Shown here in pieces: positions 52,628 through 62,098 of a stretch of 64,000 nucleotides of DNA. The DNA lies in NCBI GenBank assembly GCA_947628655.1, contig CANRAS010000003.1, positions 62,001-126,000 of the forward strand. The letters run 5' to 3'. Made by a program: the position numbers and the translations under genes. Every line of letters begins with the position of its first letter. The stretch's first letter is position 1. This DNA is from an uncultured Clostridia bacterium. Its GTDB lineage: Bacteria > Bacillota > Clostridia > Oscillospirales > Ruminococcaceae. The notes beneath the pieces were generated by a model, which was not told where the DNA came from, did no database searches, and saw nothing but the letters and a program-made list of their open reading frames with translations.

Positions 52628-53539
52628 ATGAACGAAGAATTAAAGCAGGATACGAGCCAAAAAGCGCCCGAACGTACATTGCTTATAGCGCAGCTGCTGT
52701 TTCGCGAAAAGCCCGCCGAAGTTTCCGTGGAGGAACTTAAAAAGGCGGTCGAGGAAATCATAGGCGAAACGGAACTCGTGTATGACTCGCCGAATGCTCC
52801 GTTTTTCGCGCTGAAAGATTACCGCGCGGCTTTCCAAAAGGAGGAGGGGCGGGAGTATAACAGCGACGTTGACAACGGCGACGGCACCGTGTCCGTTCCG
52901 ATTTTGGCGAATTTCATACTCTGCGAGGAGTTCAAGCCCATTGACGACCCGATGATAACAAGCCAGTTTTGGGACTACACGGGCGATATTAACGAGTTTA
53001 AATATCACACGTCCGTTTTCGGAATGTTGTCGGGTTCAATGGGATATAAAAAAGAGGCTGAACTTTTCCTGAAAGAAATAGAAGTCGCCGTGAAATGCTT
53101 TCCAACAGCGGAGTGTATTTACATACCCCATAGCGGAAAGCTGACAAGCATAGAGCATTTCAAAGCGGGAATTGGGGAAAGTCTTGCGGTGAGATTTATC
53201 CGCACGGCGGTGAACGCGCGTTTTTTCAGAGCGGAGGATACGGACGATTTTGTCGTAGATACTTTAGGATTTTTCGCGCTCGGAGCGCCCGAAGTGCAAA
53301 TGCACTTCCACGGACTTGAACCGAACAGCGTTGTAAGTTACGTTTACAGCATTGCAAGTTATCAGTTTGACGGGGAATTTCCCGTTAAGCCGTACGACAC
53401 GGTAGACGGACTTGACGAAAACGGCGATATAAGCCAAGCGATACAATGGAGCGCAAGGTACGAGGACGCGCTTATTCAGCCCATTCGCACCGTGCTTGAC
53501 ATCAATTGCGGAGAGTATGCGTCGGGAAACAGAGAATAA
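52628..53539 (+). CDS. DUF4261-type protein
   Basis: The 303-residue soluble protein starts at the ATG at 52628 after ACAGGAGG. The C-terminal half, with YHTSVFGMLSGSMGYKKEAELFLK, AECIYIPHSGKLTSIEHF and LDTLGFFALGAPEVQMHFHGLEPNSVVSYVYSIASYQ-like segments, fits DUF4261. The N-terminal part has LLIAQLLFREKPAEVSVEELKKAVEEI. It follows pgsA by 11 bp and ends with a strong terminator. Function unknown. A longer frame overlapping pgsA is rejected. Confidence 0.72.
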   Translation: MNEELKQDTSQKAPERTLLIAQLLFREKPAEVSVEELKKAVEEIIGETELVYDSPNAPFFALKDYRAAFQKEEGREYNSDVDNGDGTVSVPILANFILCEEFKPIDDPMITSQFWDYTGDINEFKYHTSVFGMLSGSMGYKKEAELFLKEIEVAVKCFPTAECIYIPHSGKLTSIEHFKAGIGESLAVRFIRTAVNARFFRAEDTDDFVVDTLGFFALGAPEVQMHFHGLEPNSVVSYVYSIASYQFDGEFPVKPYDTVDGLDENGDISQAIQWSARYEDALIQPIRTVLDINCGEYASGNRE

Positions 53540-53577
53540 GCGGAAAACATACCGTATGATAAATAAAGCGCCGATAA

Positions 53578-53602
53578 GCGCCCCGCTTTGGGGCGCATTT
53601 TT
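53578..53602 (+). terminator. Intrinsic terminator of the DUF1385-DUF4261 unit
   Basis: GCGCCCC and GGGGCGC pair around GCTTT, followed by ATTTTT. Confidence 0.87.
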
Positions 53603-53630
53603 GCGTTTATCATAAATTTTGTGATAGTAC

Positions 53631-53659
53631 TTGATTTTTTCAACAATATATGGTATAAT
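53631..53659 (+). promoter_or_regulatory. sigma-A type promoter of the topoisomerase pair
   Basis: TTGATT and TATAAT with a 17-bp spacer and extended TGG, about 95 bp before the start codon. Confidence 0.8.
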
Positions 53660-53679
53660 AGAAAATAAGGTAGGAAAGA

Positions 53680-53698
53680 GCGCGAAACCATTTCGCGC
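53680..53698 (+). other. Perfect 8-bp hairpin in the topoisomerase leader
   Basis: GCGCGAAA and TTTCGCGC flank CCA about 20 bp after the -10. Its closeness to the transcript start suggests an mRNA-protecting or regulatory structure. Confidence 0.5.
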
Positions 53699-53754
53699 CG
53701 TAATTAATTATAAGTATTCTTGCCTTTTGCATTATATTAAATTAAGGTGAACAA

Positions 53755-55737
53755 ATGGCAAAAGAAAATAACTATAACGATTTAAAGGCGCTTAAAGGAC
53801 CCGATCAGGTTCGCCTGCGCCCTGCGGTAATATTCGGTTCGGACAGCGTAGAGGGCTGCCGTCATTCGGTCTTTGAGATAATCTCAAATTCGATAGACGA
53901 GGCGCGCGAGGGCTTTGGAAAGAAGATAATCATTACGCTTTTCAGGGACGGCTCCGTTGAAGTGGAAGATTTCGGCAGAGGAATACCGATAGATTATAAT
54001 AAAACCGAAGGAAAATACAATTGGGAACTTGCGTTCTGCACGCTGTACGCGGGCGGAAAGTACGACAATAACAGCGGTGAAAACTACACCTACGCATTAG
54101 GGTTAAACGGCTTAGGGTTGTGCGCAACGCAGTTTGCAAGCGAGTATATGGACGTTGAAAGCTGCAACGGAACGTGGAAATACACGCTCCGCTTTGAAAA
54201 GGGATTTAACGTTTCCGACAGCGACAAGGGGTTTACTCGTTCAAAATGCACGAACAGCGGTACTAAGATACATTGGAAACCCGACCTTGAAGTTTTTACA
54301 GACATAGAAATCGGCACGGAATATCTCGACGATATGCTCCGCCGACAGGCTGTCGTAAACGGCGGAGTGGAGTTTCTGCGCCGCGCGGAAAACGACGATG
54401 GCGAGTTTGACGAAAAGACGTTTCTTTATAACGACGGCATATTTGATTATTTAAAGGAAACAGTCGGCGACAGTTCCATAACCACGCCTCAGTATTGGCA
54501 GGCTCAGCGCCAAGGGCGCGACCGCGAAGACAAGGAAGAGTATAAACTGAAAATGAACGTTGCGTTCACGTTTTCCAAAGAACTGCACTTCATAGAGCAT
54601 TATCACAATTCCTCGTGGCTTGAACACGGCGGAAGTCCCGATGACGCGATGAAACGCGCGTTTCTGTCGCAGATAGACAGCTATCTGAAAACGAACAACA
54701 AGTATAACAAGGGCGAAAAGTCCGTAAAATGGGACGATATTTCGGACTGCCTTGTGTTTATATCCTCGAATTTCTCGACGCAGGCAAGCTACGCCAACCA
54801 GACGAAGAAAGCGATAACGAACGTTTTCATAAAGGACGCGATGACAGATTGGCTTAAACATCAGATTGAGGTATATTTCCTTGAAAATCCCGATGAGGCG
54901 GTTAAAATAGCGGAGCGCGTTCTCGTGAACAAGCGTTCGCGCGAAAACGCCGAGAAAGTCCGCTCGGCAAGCATAGCGAACCTCTCCGCGAAAATCGACC
55001 TCACAAACCGCATAGATAAGTTTGTCGATTGCCGAAGCCGCGATGTTTCGCGCCGCGAGGTATATATCGTCGAGGGAGATTCGGCACTCGGTTCTGTAAA
55101 ACTCGCGCGCGACGCAGATTTTCAAGCGGTAATTCCCGTCCGCGGGAAAATCTTAAACTGCCTTAAAGCAAGCTATGATAAGATTTTCAAGTCCGAAATA
55201 ATTACGAACTTGATAAAAGTCTTGGGCTGCGGGGTTGAAGTCAAGTCAAAGCTGAATAAAAACCTCAATTCGTTTAATATAGAAAACCTGCGCTGGAGCA
55301 AGGTCATAATCTGCACGGATGCCGATGTGGACGGCTATCAGATACGCACGCTGATACTGACGATGATACAGGTGCTGTGTCCTACGCTTATTGAACGCGG
55401 ATATGTTTATATCGCGGAATCTCCGCTTTATGAAATAAACTGCGGACAGGATACCTATTTTGCGTATACCGAACCCGAAAAAATGCGGATTATGGAAAAA
55501 ATCGGCGATAAGAAATACAAGATACAGCGTTCAAAAGGTTTGGGCGAAAACGACCCCGATATGATGAGCCTTACAACGATGAACCCCAAAACGCGGCGGC
55601 TTATCAAGGTAACTCTTGCCGACGCGGAAAAGACAAGAAAGATGTTCGACTTGCTGTTAGGCAACGACCTTGACGGGCGCAAGGAGTTTATCTGCGAAAA
55701 CGGCAGCCGTTATCTTGATACGGCGGACATTATGTAA
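53755..55737 (+). CDS. Type IIA topoisomerase subunit B-like protein
   Basis: The 660-residue protein has the GHKL ATPase region (EIISNSIDEAREG, VEDFGRGIP, ALGLNGLGLCATQFAS), a transducer segment, and a TOPRIM domain (IVEGDSALGSVKLARDADFQAVIPVRGKILN, CTDADVDGYQIRTLILT). It is a GyrB/ParE relative. The usual RKRPGMYIGS motif reads RLRPAVIFGS and LPGKLAD has become SALGSVKLA, so it is a divergent class seen in Clostridia rather than standard GyrB. It lies 49 bp before its A-subunit partner. Confidence 0.88.
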   Translation: MAKENNYNDLKALKGPDQVRLRPAVIFGSDSVEGCRHSVFEIISNSIDEAREGFGKKIIITLFRDGSVEVEDFGRGIPIDYNKTEGKYNWELAFCTLYAGGKYDNNSGENYTYALGLNGLGLCATQFASEYMDVESCNGTWKYTLRFEKGFNVSDSDKGFTRSKCTNSGTKIHWKPDLEVFTDIEIGTEYLDDMLRRQAVVNGGVEFLRRAENDDGEFDEKTFLYNDGIFDYLKETVGDSSITTPQYWQAQRQGRDREDKEEYKLKMNVAFTFSKELHFIEHYHNSSWLEHGGSPDDAMKRAFLSQIDSYLKTNNKYNKGEKSVKWDDISDCLVFISSNFSTQASYANQTKKAITNVFIKDAMTDWLKHQIEVYFLENPDEAVKIAERVLVNKRSRENAEKVRSASIANLSAKIDLTNRIDKFVDCRSRDVSRREVYIVEGDSALGSVKLARDADFQAVIPVRGKILNCLKASYDKIFKSEIITNLIKVLGCGVEVKSKLNKNLNSFNIENLRWSKVIICTDADVDGYQIRTLILTMIQVLCPTLIERGYVYIAESPLYEINCGQDTYFAYTEPEKMRIMEKIGDKKYKIQRSKGLGENDPDMMSLTTMNPKTRRLIKVTLADAEKTRKMFDLLLGNDLDGRKEFICENGSRYLDTADIM

Positions 55738-55786
55738 TATATAAATTCACCGCCAAACGGCGAATTTCTCAAAAACAGAGGAGATT

Positions 55787-58009
55787 ATGAAGAAAAAGAC
55801 AGTAAAAAAGACCGAGCGGTCCGCTCCGAACGCGTATATTGAAAATTCGGGAAAGGTCATAGAAACCGACATTGCGAGTACGCTTGAGGAGAATTATATG
55901 CCCTACGCGATGAGCGTTATCGTGTCCCGCGCTCTCCCCGAAATAGACGGTTTCAAGCCCTCGCATAGGAAATTGCTTTATACGATGTATAAAATGGGGC
56001 TTTTAAAAGGCGAACGCACGAAGTCCGCGAACATAGTCGGTCAGACAATGCGCCTGAACCCGCACGGCGACCAGGCGATTTATGAAACAATGGTGCGCCT
56101 TGCAAGCGGAAACGAGGCTCTTCTTCACCCGTATGTGGACAGCAAAGGCAACTTCGGCAAAGCGTACAGCCGAGATATGAAGTTCGCCGCGAGCCGTTAT
56201 ACAGAGGCGAAACTCGCCGAAATAAGCACGGAGCTTTTCGCGGAAATAGACAAGGACGCCGTTGATATGGTGCCGAATTACGACAACACAATGACCGAAC
56301 CGAGCCTGTTTCCCGTGCGTTTCCCCGCGATTTTGGTAAACTCAAACTTCGGTCTTGCCGTTTCAATGGCAAGCAGTATATGTTCGTTTAATCTCGCGGA
56401 AATATGCGAAACAACGGCGGCGCTTATTAAAAATCCCGAACATAACGCGCTTTCAACCCTAAAGGGTCCCGATTTTCCCGGCGGCGGGTACATCGTTTAC
56501 GACGAGGGGGAAATGGAGAAAATCTACAGAACGGGTGTAGGCGCGGTGAAAGTCCGCGCAAAGTATAATTTTGATAAAGACGCCCGCTGCATAGAGGTAA
56601 CGGAAATTCCTCCCACAACGTCGGTTGAGGCGATAATCGACCGTATTGTTGATTTGGGCAAGGACGGCAAGATAAAGGAAATCTCGGACGCGCGCGACGA
56701 AACGGATATTTCGGGACTGCGCCTTACAATCGACATAAAAAAAGGCTATGACCCCGACGCGGTTATGGCAAAGCTGTTTAAACTCACGCCATTGCAGGAG
56801 AATTTCAACTGTAACTTTAATGTACTGATAGCGGGTACGCCGCGCGTTATGGGCGTTTACGAAATATTAAGCGAGTGGACGGACTTTCGCCGCGAGTGCA
56901 TAAAACGCCGAATTTACTTTGAACTCGGCAAGAACAAGGAAAAACTTCACCTGCTGTTGGGACTTAAAAAAATCCTGCTTGATATAGACAAGGCGATAGT
57001 GATAATCCGCGAAACGGAAGAAGAGGCGGAGGTCGTTCCAAACCTTATGATAGGTTTCGGAATTGACGAACAGCAGGCGGAATACGTCGCGGAGATAAAA
57101 CTGCGCCACATCAACCGCGAGTATATCCTAAAGCGCACCGAAGAAACCGATAAGCTGACAGAGGAAATAGCGCAAATGGAAGATGTGCTGAGTTCTCCGA
57201 AGAAGATAGATAACATAATAATAAAAGAACTCAAAGAGGTTTCCGAAAAGTACTCCGCGCCGCGCCGAACGCAATTCCTGTATGACGTTGCAGAGGACGC
57301 GGTTTTGGAGGAGGAACAGCCCGAAAGCTACCCCGTAAACGTATTCTTCACGCGCGAGGGCTATTTTAAACAGATAACCCCGAAGTCGCTTAGAATGTCA
57401 AGCGAGCAGAAACTTAAAGAAAACGACGAGATAATCTTCACCGCGGAAGTTTCCAGCAACAGCGAACTGTTGTTCTTTACCGATAAATTCAAGTGTTATA
57501 AATCACGGTGCGCGGATTTTCCCGAAACAAAAGCGTCCGTTATGGGCGATTACGTTCCCGCGAAATTGGGAATGGAGGACGGCGAAACACCGATATATAT
57601 GGCGGTTACAGAAAACTTTTCCGAAACGCTCGTAATTTTCTTCAAAAACGGAAAGTGCGCCAAAATTCCGCTTTCGTCGTATGAAACGAAAACAAAGCGC
57701 AAATTGCTTTTAAACGCGTATTCCGATTTGTCGCCCGTTGTGGCGATGTTTACGATTGCAAACGACTGCGACTTCGTGCTGAAATCAACAGCGGGCAAGG
57801 TCATTCTGTTCAACACCGCGCTTATTCTTGCGAAGTCAGCGCGCGATACGCAGGGAGTACAAGTAATGCGCCTGACGAAAGCCGAACTCGCCTGCGCGTA
57901 TTCAGCGGACAGCGTTGAGGTTGAAAACATCGAGCAGTTCAGAATTAAAAACGTTCCCGCCGCGGGAATAATGTCCGACGGCGATATTGACCAGATAAGA
58001 TTAGCGTGA
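55787..58009 (+). CDS. Type IIA topoisomerase subunit A-like protein
   Basis: The 740-residue GyrA/ParC relative has the active-site tyrosine Y138 in FAASRYTEAKL, the N-terminal YAMSVIVSRALPEIDGFKPSHRKLLYTM, and the gate region LHPYVDSKGNFGK. The standard GALPHD-type residues are altered (GDQAIYETMVRLA keeps the YD-like loop). The C-terminal third holds beta-pinwheel-like repeats. It should cut and rejoin DNA with the B subunit just upstream. Canonical gyrase is expected elsewhere; assigning it as topoisomerase IV is uncertain. Confidence 0.88.
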   Translation: MKKKTVKKTERSAPNAYIENSGKVIETDIASTLEENYMPYAMSVIVSRALPEIDGFKPSHRKLLYTMYKMGLLKGERTKSANIVGQTMRLNPHGDQAIYETMVRLASGNEALLHPYVDSKGNFGKAYSRDMKFAASRYTEAKLAEISTELFAEIDKDAVDMVPNYDNTMTEPSLFPVRFPAILVNSNFGLAVSMASSICSFNLAEICETTAALIKNPEHNALSTLKGPDFPGGGYIVYDEGEMEKIYRTGVGAVKVRAKYNFDKDARCIEVTEIPPTTSVEAIIDRIVDLGKDGKIKEISDARDETDISGLRLTIDIKKGYDPDAVMAKLFKLTPLQENFNCNFNVLIAGTPRVMGVYEILSEWTDFRRECIKRRIYFELGKNKEKLHLLLGLKKILLDIDKAIVIIRETEEEAEVVPNLMIGFGIDEQQAEYVAEIKLRHINREYILKRTEETDKLTEEIAQMEDVLSSPKKIDNIIIKELKEVSEKYSAPRRTQFLYDVAEDAVLEEEQPESYPVNVFFTREGYFKQITPKSLRMSSEQKLKENDEIIFTAEVSSNSELLFFTDKFKCYKSRCADFPETKASVMGDYVPAKLGMEDGETPIYMAVTENFSETLVIFFKNGKCAKIPLSSYETKTKRKLLLNAYSDLSPVVAMFTIANDCDFVLKSTAGKVILFNTALILAKSARDTQGVQVMRLTKAELACAYSADSVEVENIEQFRIKNVPAAGIMSDGDIDQIRLA

Positions 58010-58046
58010 AAACGCGGAAAATAAAAACAAACGGAGGAATTAAATT

Positions 58047-59717
58047 ATGCTTACCGATATTGAGATTGCACAGCAGGCAAAGATGATGAAGATAGGGCAG
58101 ATTGCCGAAAAACTCGGAATTTCGGAGGACGAGTTAGAGCCTTACGGACATTATAAAGCGAAACTGTCGCAAAAACTGTTCGACCGTGTAAAGGATAACA
58201 AGGACGGCAAACTTATACTTGTAACGGCAATTAACCCCACTCCCGCGGGCGAGGGCAAAACGACGACTTCCGTCGGACTTTGCGAGGGTATGAATAAGAT
58301 AGGCAAGAAAACGTGCGTAGCCCTGCGCGAACCGTCGTTAGGTCCCGTGTTCGGAATAAAGGGCGGCGCGGCAGGCGGAGGTTATTCGCAGGTCGTGCCT
58401 ATGGAGGATATAAACCTGCATTTTACGGGGGATATGCACGCGATAACGGCGGCGAATAATCTCTTAGCCGCAATGATTGACAACCACATTCAGCAGGGAA
58501 ACGAACTTAATATAGACGTTCGCCGTATTCTTTTCAAGCGCTGTCTTGATATGAACGACCGCGCGCTCAGAAACTGCGTAGTCGGAATGGGAGGAAAGGC
58601 GAACGGCGTTCCGCGCGAGGACCATTTCCAGATAACCGTTGCAAGCGAGATAATGGCAATTCTCTGCCTTGCGACCGATTTGAACGATTTAAAACGCCGT
58701 TTGGGAAATATTCTGATAGGCTATACGAATGACAATAAACCTCTGTTCGCAAGGGATTTGAAAGCCGTCGGAGCAATGACCGCATTGCTGCGCGACGCGA
58801 TAAATCCGAACCTTGTGCAGACGCTTGAAAATAACCCCGCGATAATCCACGGCGGACCTTTCGCGAATATCGCGCACGGCTGCAATTCCGTAAGAGCGAC
58901 CAAACTCGCGCTTAAACTTTCGGATTATGTAGTCACGGAGGCGGGATTTGGCAGCGACCTCGGCGCGGAAAAGTTCTTTGACATCAAATGCCGTACGGCG
59001 GGTCTGAAACCCGACTGCGTTGTACTTGTAGCTACCATCAGAGCGCTGAAATACAACGGCGGCGTCGCGAAAGCCGACCTTGCGAAAGAGAATGTCGAGG
59101 CTCTCCAAAAGGGAATTGTAAATCTCGGCGTACATATTGAAAATATGCGCGCTTTCGGCGTTCCTGTCGTTGTCGCAATCAACCATTTTGCAACGGATAC
59201 GGACGCGGAAATAGAACTTGTCCGTAAATTCTGCCAGAAGATGGTCGTAAAAGTCGCGTTCTCCGACGTTTTCGCAAAGGGAGGAGAAGGCGCAGTTGAA
59301 CTCGCGGAGGAAGTAGTCAGCGCGATTGACGACGAGATGAGCAGTTTCGCGCCGATTTACGACGAAAAGCTGACTATCAAAGAAAAACTTGAGATAGTCG
59401 CCACAAAGATATACCGCGCCGACGGCGTTGTCTATACCGCCAAAGCGGATAAGGCAATACGCGAGATAGAAGAACTCGGTCTTGACAGAGTGCCTATCTG
59501 CGTAGCGAAAACGCAGTATTCTCTGTCGGATAACCCGACAATGCTCGGCAAGCCTACGGGTTTCAAGATAACGGTAAGCGACGTTCGCGCAAGTTCGGGC
59601 GCGGGATTTGTAGTAATCTATACGGGCGATATTATGACGATGCCGGGACTTCCGAAAGTTCCGTCCGCGGAGAAAATAGACGTCGATGAAAACGGCGTAA
59701 TATCGGGGCTTTTCTAA
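58047..59717 (+). CDS. fhs: Formate-tetrahydrofolate ligase
   Basis: The 556-residue protein has [15 protein letters not shown] (ATP-binding P-loop), [36 protein letters not shown], and [17 protein letters not shown]. These are the family signatures. It makes 10-formyl-THF from formate, feeding purine synthesis and one-carbon metabolism. CGGAGG precedes the ATG. The gene begins a run of tightly linked genes (tsaE, tsaB, rpiB, upp). No acetogenesis genes are visible, so an assimilatory role is likely. Confidence 0.96.
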   Translation: MLTDIEIAQQAKMMKIGQIAEKLGISEDELEPYGHYKAKLSQKLFDRVKDNKDGKLILVTAINPTPAGEGKTTTSVGLCEGMNKIGKKTCVALREPSLGPVFGIKGGAAGGGYSQVVPMEDINLHFTGDMHAITAANNLLAAMIDNHIQQGNELNIDVRRILFKRCLDMNDRALRNCVVGMGGKANGVPREDHFQITVASEIMAILCLATDLNDLKRRLGNILIGYTNDNKPLFARDLKAVGAMTALLRDAINPNLVQTLENNPAIIHGGPFANIAHGCNSVRATKLALKLSDYVVTEAGFGSDLGAEKFFDIKCRTAGLKPDCVVLVATIRALKYNGGVAKADLAKENVEALQKGIVNLGVHIENMRAFGVPVVVAINHFATDTDAEIELVRKFCQKMVVKVAFSDVFAKGGEGAVELAEEVVSAIDDEMSSFAPIYDEKLTIKEKLEIVATKIYRADGVVYTAKADKAIREIEELGLDRVPICVAKTQYSLSDNPTMLGKPTGFKITVSDVRASSGAGFVVIYTGDIMTMPGLPKVPSAEKIDVDENGVISGLF

Positions 59718-60145
59718 TGGAATTTGTCACAAAAAGCGAGGAGGAAACGCGAAAGACCGCGCGGGAAATCGCCGAAAAACTAAAAGCGGGCGACGTTATA
59801 CTCTACAGCGGAGAAATGGGCGCGGGCAAGACTGCGTTCACAAAAGGCATAGCGGAGTACTTTGAAACTAAAGAAGAAGTCACAAGTCCCACGTTCGCTT
59901 TGATAAACGAATATTTCGGCAAAGTTCCTATCTTCCACTTTGACCTCTATAGAATATCCGATATTGACGAACTTTACGCGATAGGTTTTTTCGATTATCT
60001 CGACCGCGGCGGTATCTTAGCCGTCGAGTGGAGCGAAAATATCCCCGAACTCGCCGAAGAACTTGATAACAAAGTTTACATAAACATCGAAAAACTCTCC
60101 GAAAACGAGCGCCGAATAACTGTTTCGGGGAAGAATATAACTTGA
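59717..60145 (+). CDS. tsaE: tRNA t6A37 synthesis ATPase TsaE
   Basis: The 142-residue protein has the Walker [11 protein letters not shown] and the family motifs [14 protein letters not shown] and [18 protein letters not shown]. It supports TsaB-TsaD in making threonylcarbamoyladenosine on ANN-decoding tRNAs. The start overlaps the fhs stop by one base and tsaB follows 11 bp downstream. Confidence 0.95.
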   Translation: MEFVTKSEEETRKTAREIAEKLKAGDVILYSGEMGAGKTAFTKGIAEYFETKEEVTSPTFALINEYFGKVPIFHFDLYRISDIDELYAIGFFDYLDRGGILAVEWSENIPELAEELDNKVYINIEKLSENERRITVSGKNIT

Positions 60146-60156
60146 GGTGGTAAGCA

Positions 60157-60855
60157 GTGATTTTGGGAATAGATTCCTCCGCCATATCGGCAGGGTGCGC
60201 TCTCGTGTCCGAGAACAAGTTAGTAGCGGAGCAGTTTTTGAATACGCGCCACACACATTCCGAAACGCTTTTGCCGATGATAAGCGGTATGCTGAAAAAT
60301 GCGCGCGTCGCTTTATCCGAAGTTGATAAAATCGCCGTGACCGCAGGACCGGGTTCGTTTACGGGTCTGCGAATAGGCATTTCAACCGCCAAAGGACTTG
60401 CCAACGCGGCGCATAAACCTTGCACAGCCGTGTCCTCCTTGGAGGCTGTCGCATACAATTTCGTTTTTACAAGCGGAATAATTTGCGTATGTATGGACGC
60501 GCGGCGCAGTCAGTTCTACAACGCGCTGTTCAGGTCGGAAAACGGCGTTATAACGCGCCTGTGCGACGACAGAGCGATAAGCGCAGAGGACTTGTCGGCA
60601 GAACTTGCACGGCTTTCCGAAAATATTATACTCGCAGGCGACGGCGCAGAACTCGCGCATAAGCTGACGGAGGAAAAATACACGCTGTCGCCACCGCAGA
60701 TGCGTTACCCGCGCGGCAGCGGAGTGTGTTACGCGACGATAAACGCTCCGTGTATCTCGCCCGACGCGCTTATGCCGCGATATTTGAGAATACCGCAGGC
60801 AGAGCGCGAAAGGCTTGCGAAAAATAACAGCGAAGTAAATGAACAGAAAGGTTGA
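60157..60855 (+). CDS. tsaB: tRNA t6A37 synthesis protein TsaB
   Basis: The 232-residue ASKHA-fold protein begins [14 protein letters not shown] and keeps HSETLLPMI and [24 protein letters not shown]. It dimerises with TsaD, encoded elsewhere. GTG start at 60157 after TGAGGTGG. The often-linked rimI gene is missing here; rpiB follows directly. Confidence 0.94.
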   Translation: MILGIDSSAISAGCALVSENKLVAEQFLNTRHTHSETLLPMISGMLKNARVALSEVDKIAVTAGPGSFTGLRIGISTAKGLANAAHKPCTAVSSLEAVAYNFVFTSGIICVCMDARRSQFYNALFRSENGVITRLCDDRAISAEDLSAELARLSENIILAGDGAELAHKLTEEKYTLSPPQMRYPRGSGVCYATINAPCISPDALMPRYLRIPQAERERLAKNNSEVNEQKG

Positions 60856-60862
60856 GAATATT

Positions 60863-61297
60863 ATGATAGCAATAGGGTGTGACCACGGCGGTTATGAATT
60901 GAAACTCGCCGTTGAGGAGTATTTGACAAACAGAAAACAGGAGTTTTCGGACTGCGGATGTAACGGTGAAACAGTTGATTATCCCGACATCGCCGAAAAA
61001 GTCTGCAAGAAAATCACGAGCGGAGAATGTGAAAAGGGTATCCTTATCTGCGGTACGGGTATCGGAATGTCTATGTGCGCGAATAAAGCCGCGGGAATAC
61101 GCGCGGCGGTCTGCGGCGATACGTTTTCTGCAAAGTTCACGCGGCGGCATAACGACGCAAACGTCCTTTGTCTGGGCGGACGCGTCACGGGAAAAGGCTT
61201 AGCTTTGGAAATAGTCCGCGAATTTCTTGACAACGAATTTGAGGGCGGCAGACACACAGCCCGCCTTGAAAAAATGAAGAATATGGAGGTAAAGTAA
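60863..61297 (+). CDS. rpiB: Ribose-5-phosphate isomerase B
   Basis: The 144-residue protein begins [21 protein letters not shown] and has [26 protein letters not shown] with the active-site cysteine, and [15 protein letters not shown]. It interconverts ribose-5-phosphate and ribulose-5-phosphate. The ATG at 60863 gives the conserved N-terminus; a start at 60839 would overlap tsaB and lacks that form. It precedes upp by one base, linking pentose phosphate to nucleotide salvage. Confidence 0.94.
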   Translation: MIAIGCDHGGYELKLAVEEYLTNRKQEFSDCGCNGETVDYPDIAEKVCKKITSGECEKGILICGTGIGMSMCANKAAGIRAAVCGDTFSAKFTRRHNDANVLCLGGRVTGKGLALEIVREFLDNEFEGGRHTARLEKMKNMEVK

Positions 61298-61298
61298 A

Positions 61299-61943
61299 AT
61301 GTCCGATTTAGAGAATGTAATAGTCTGCGACCACCCGCTTGTTCAGCATAAAATAACGCTTTTGCGCGACAAGAATACAGGCTCAAAAGAGTTTAGGGAA
61401 CTTGTACACGAGATTTCTATGTTTATGTGCTACGAGGCAACGCGCGACCTGCCGTTAAAGGACGTGCAGATACAAACCCCGCTCGGCGTTCTCGCGGAGT
61501 CAAAGGTGATAAGCGGAAGAAAGCTGGCGTTCGTGCCGATAATGCGCGCGGGGCTTGGAATGGTAGACGGCGCGCTGGCGCTCGTCCCGACGGCAAAAGT
61601 AGGTCACGTCGGAATATACCGCGATAAGCAAAACGGCAACACCGCCGCCGATTATTATTGCAAACTCCCGTTTGACATAGCAAACCGCGAGGTCGTCGTC
61701 CTTGACCTTATGCTCGCGACGGGCGTTTCGGCAATAAAAGCGGTTGACATCGTGAAGAACGCGGGCGCGAAAAGCGTTAAGTTTATGTGCGTTCTGACTT
61801 GCCCCGACGGTGTTTCCGCTCTGCATAAAGTTCACCCCGATGTTCAGATAATCTGCGGAGCGGTGGATAAAGGACTTAACGAGGAATTGTACATCGTCCC
61901 CGGCATAGGCGATGGCGGCGACAGACTTTTCGGTACAAAGTGA
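61299..61943 (+). CDS. upp: Uracil phosphoribosyltransferase
   Basis: The 214-residue protein has [29 protein letters not shown], the PRPP-binding region around [18 protein letters not shown], and the uracil-binding [26 protein letters not shown]. It converts uracil and PRPP to UMP. Length is near the family norm (about 209). AGGTAAA lies before the ATG, overlapping the end of rpiB. It is the last gene before a new promoter. Confidence 0.95.
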   Translation: MSDLENVIVCDHPLVQHKITLLRDKNTGSKEFRELVHEISMFMCYEATRDLPLKDVQIQTPLGVLAESKVISGRKLAFVPIMRAGLGMVDGALALVPTAKVGHVGIYRDKQNGNTAADYYCKLPFDIANREVVVLDLMLATGVSAIKAVDIVKNAGAKSVKFMCVLTCPDGVSALHKVHPDVQIICGAVDKGLNEELYIVPGIGDGGDRLFGTK

Positions 61944-61987
61944 CTGCCCTTGCGGACAAAGGCAAAATCGCCCAAATCCGCTAGGTA

Positions 61988-62016
61988 TTGACAACGCTAA
62001 AAAAACGTGATATAAT
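61988..62016 (+). promoter_or_regulatory. sigma-A type promoter upstream of recQ
   Basis: TTGACA and TATAAT with a 17-bp spacer, placed before a leader that contains a terminator-like hairpin. Confidence 0.85.
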
Positions 62017-62042
62017 CAAATAGGTTATATTGCGTAATACAG

Positions 62043-62080
62043 CAAATGACCACAACTTGTTGCGGTCATTTGTTTTGTTT
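62043..62080 (+). terminator. Terminator-like hairpin in the recQ leader
   Basis: CAAATGACC and GGTCATTTG form 9 bp, extended by CAAC/GTTG after one mismatch, and TTTTGTTT follows. It lies between the promoter (-10 at 62011) and the recQ start at 62099, so most transcripts may stop here unless the structure is overcome. Confidence 0.72.
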
Positions 62081-62098
62081 AATCTGGGTGGTACATAA

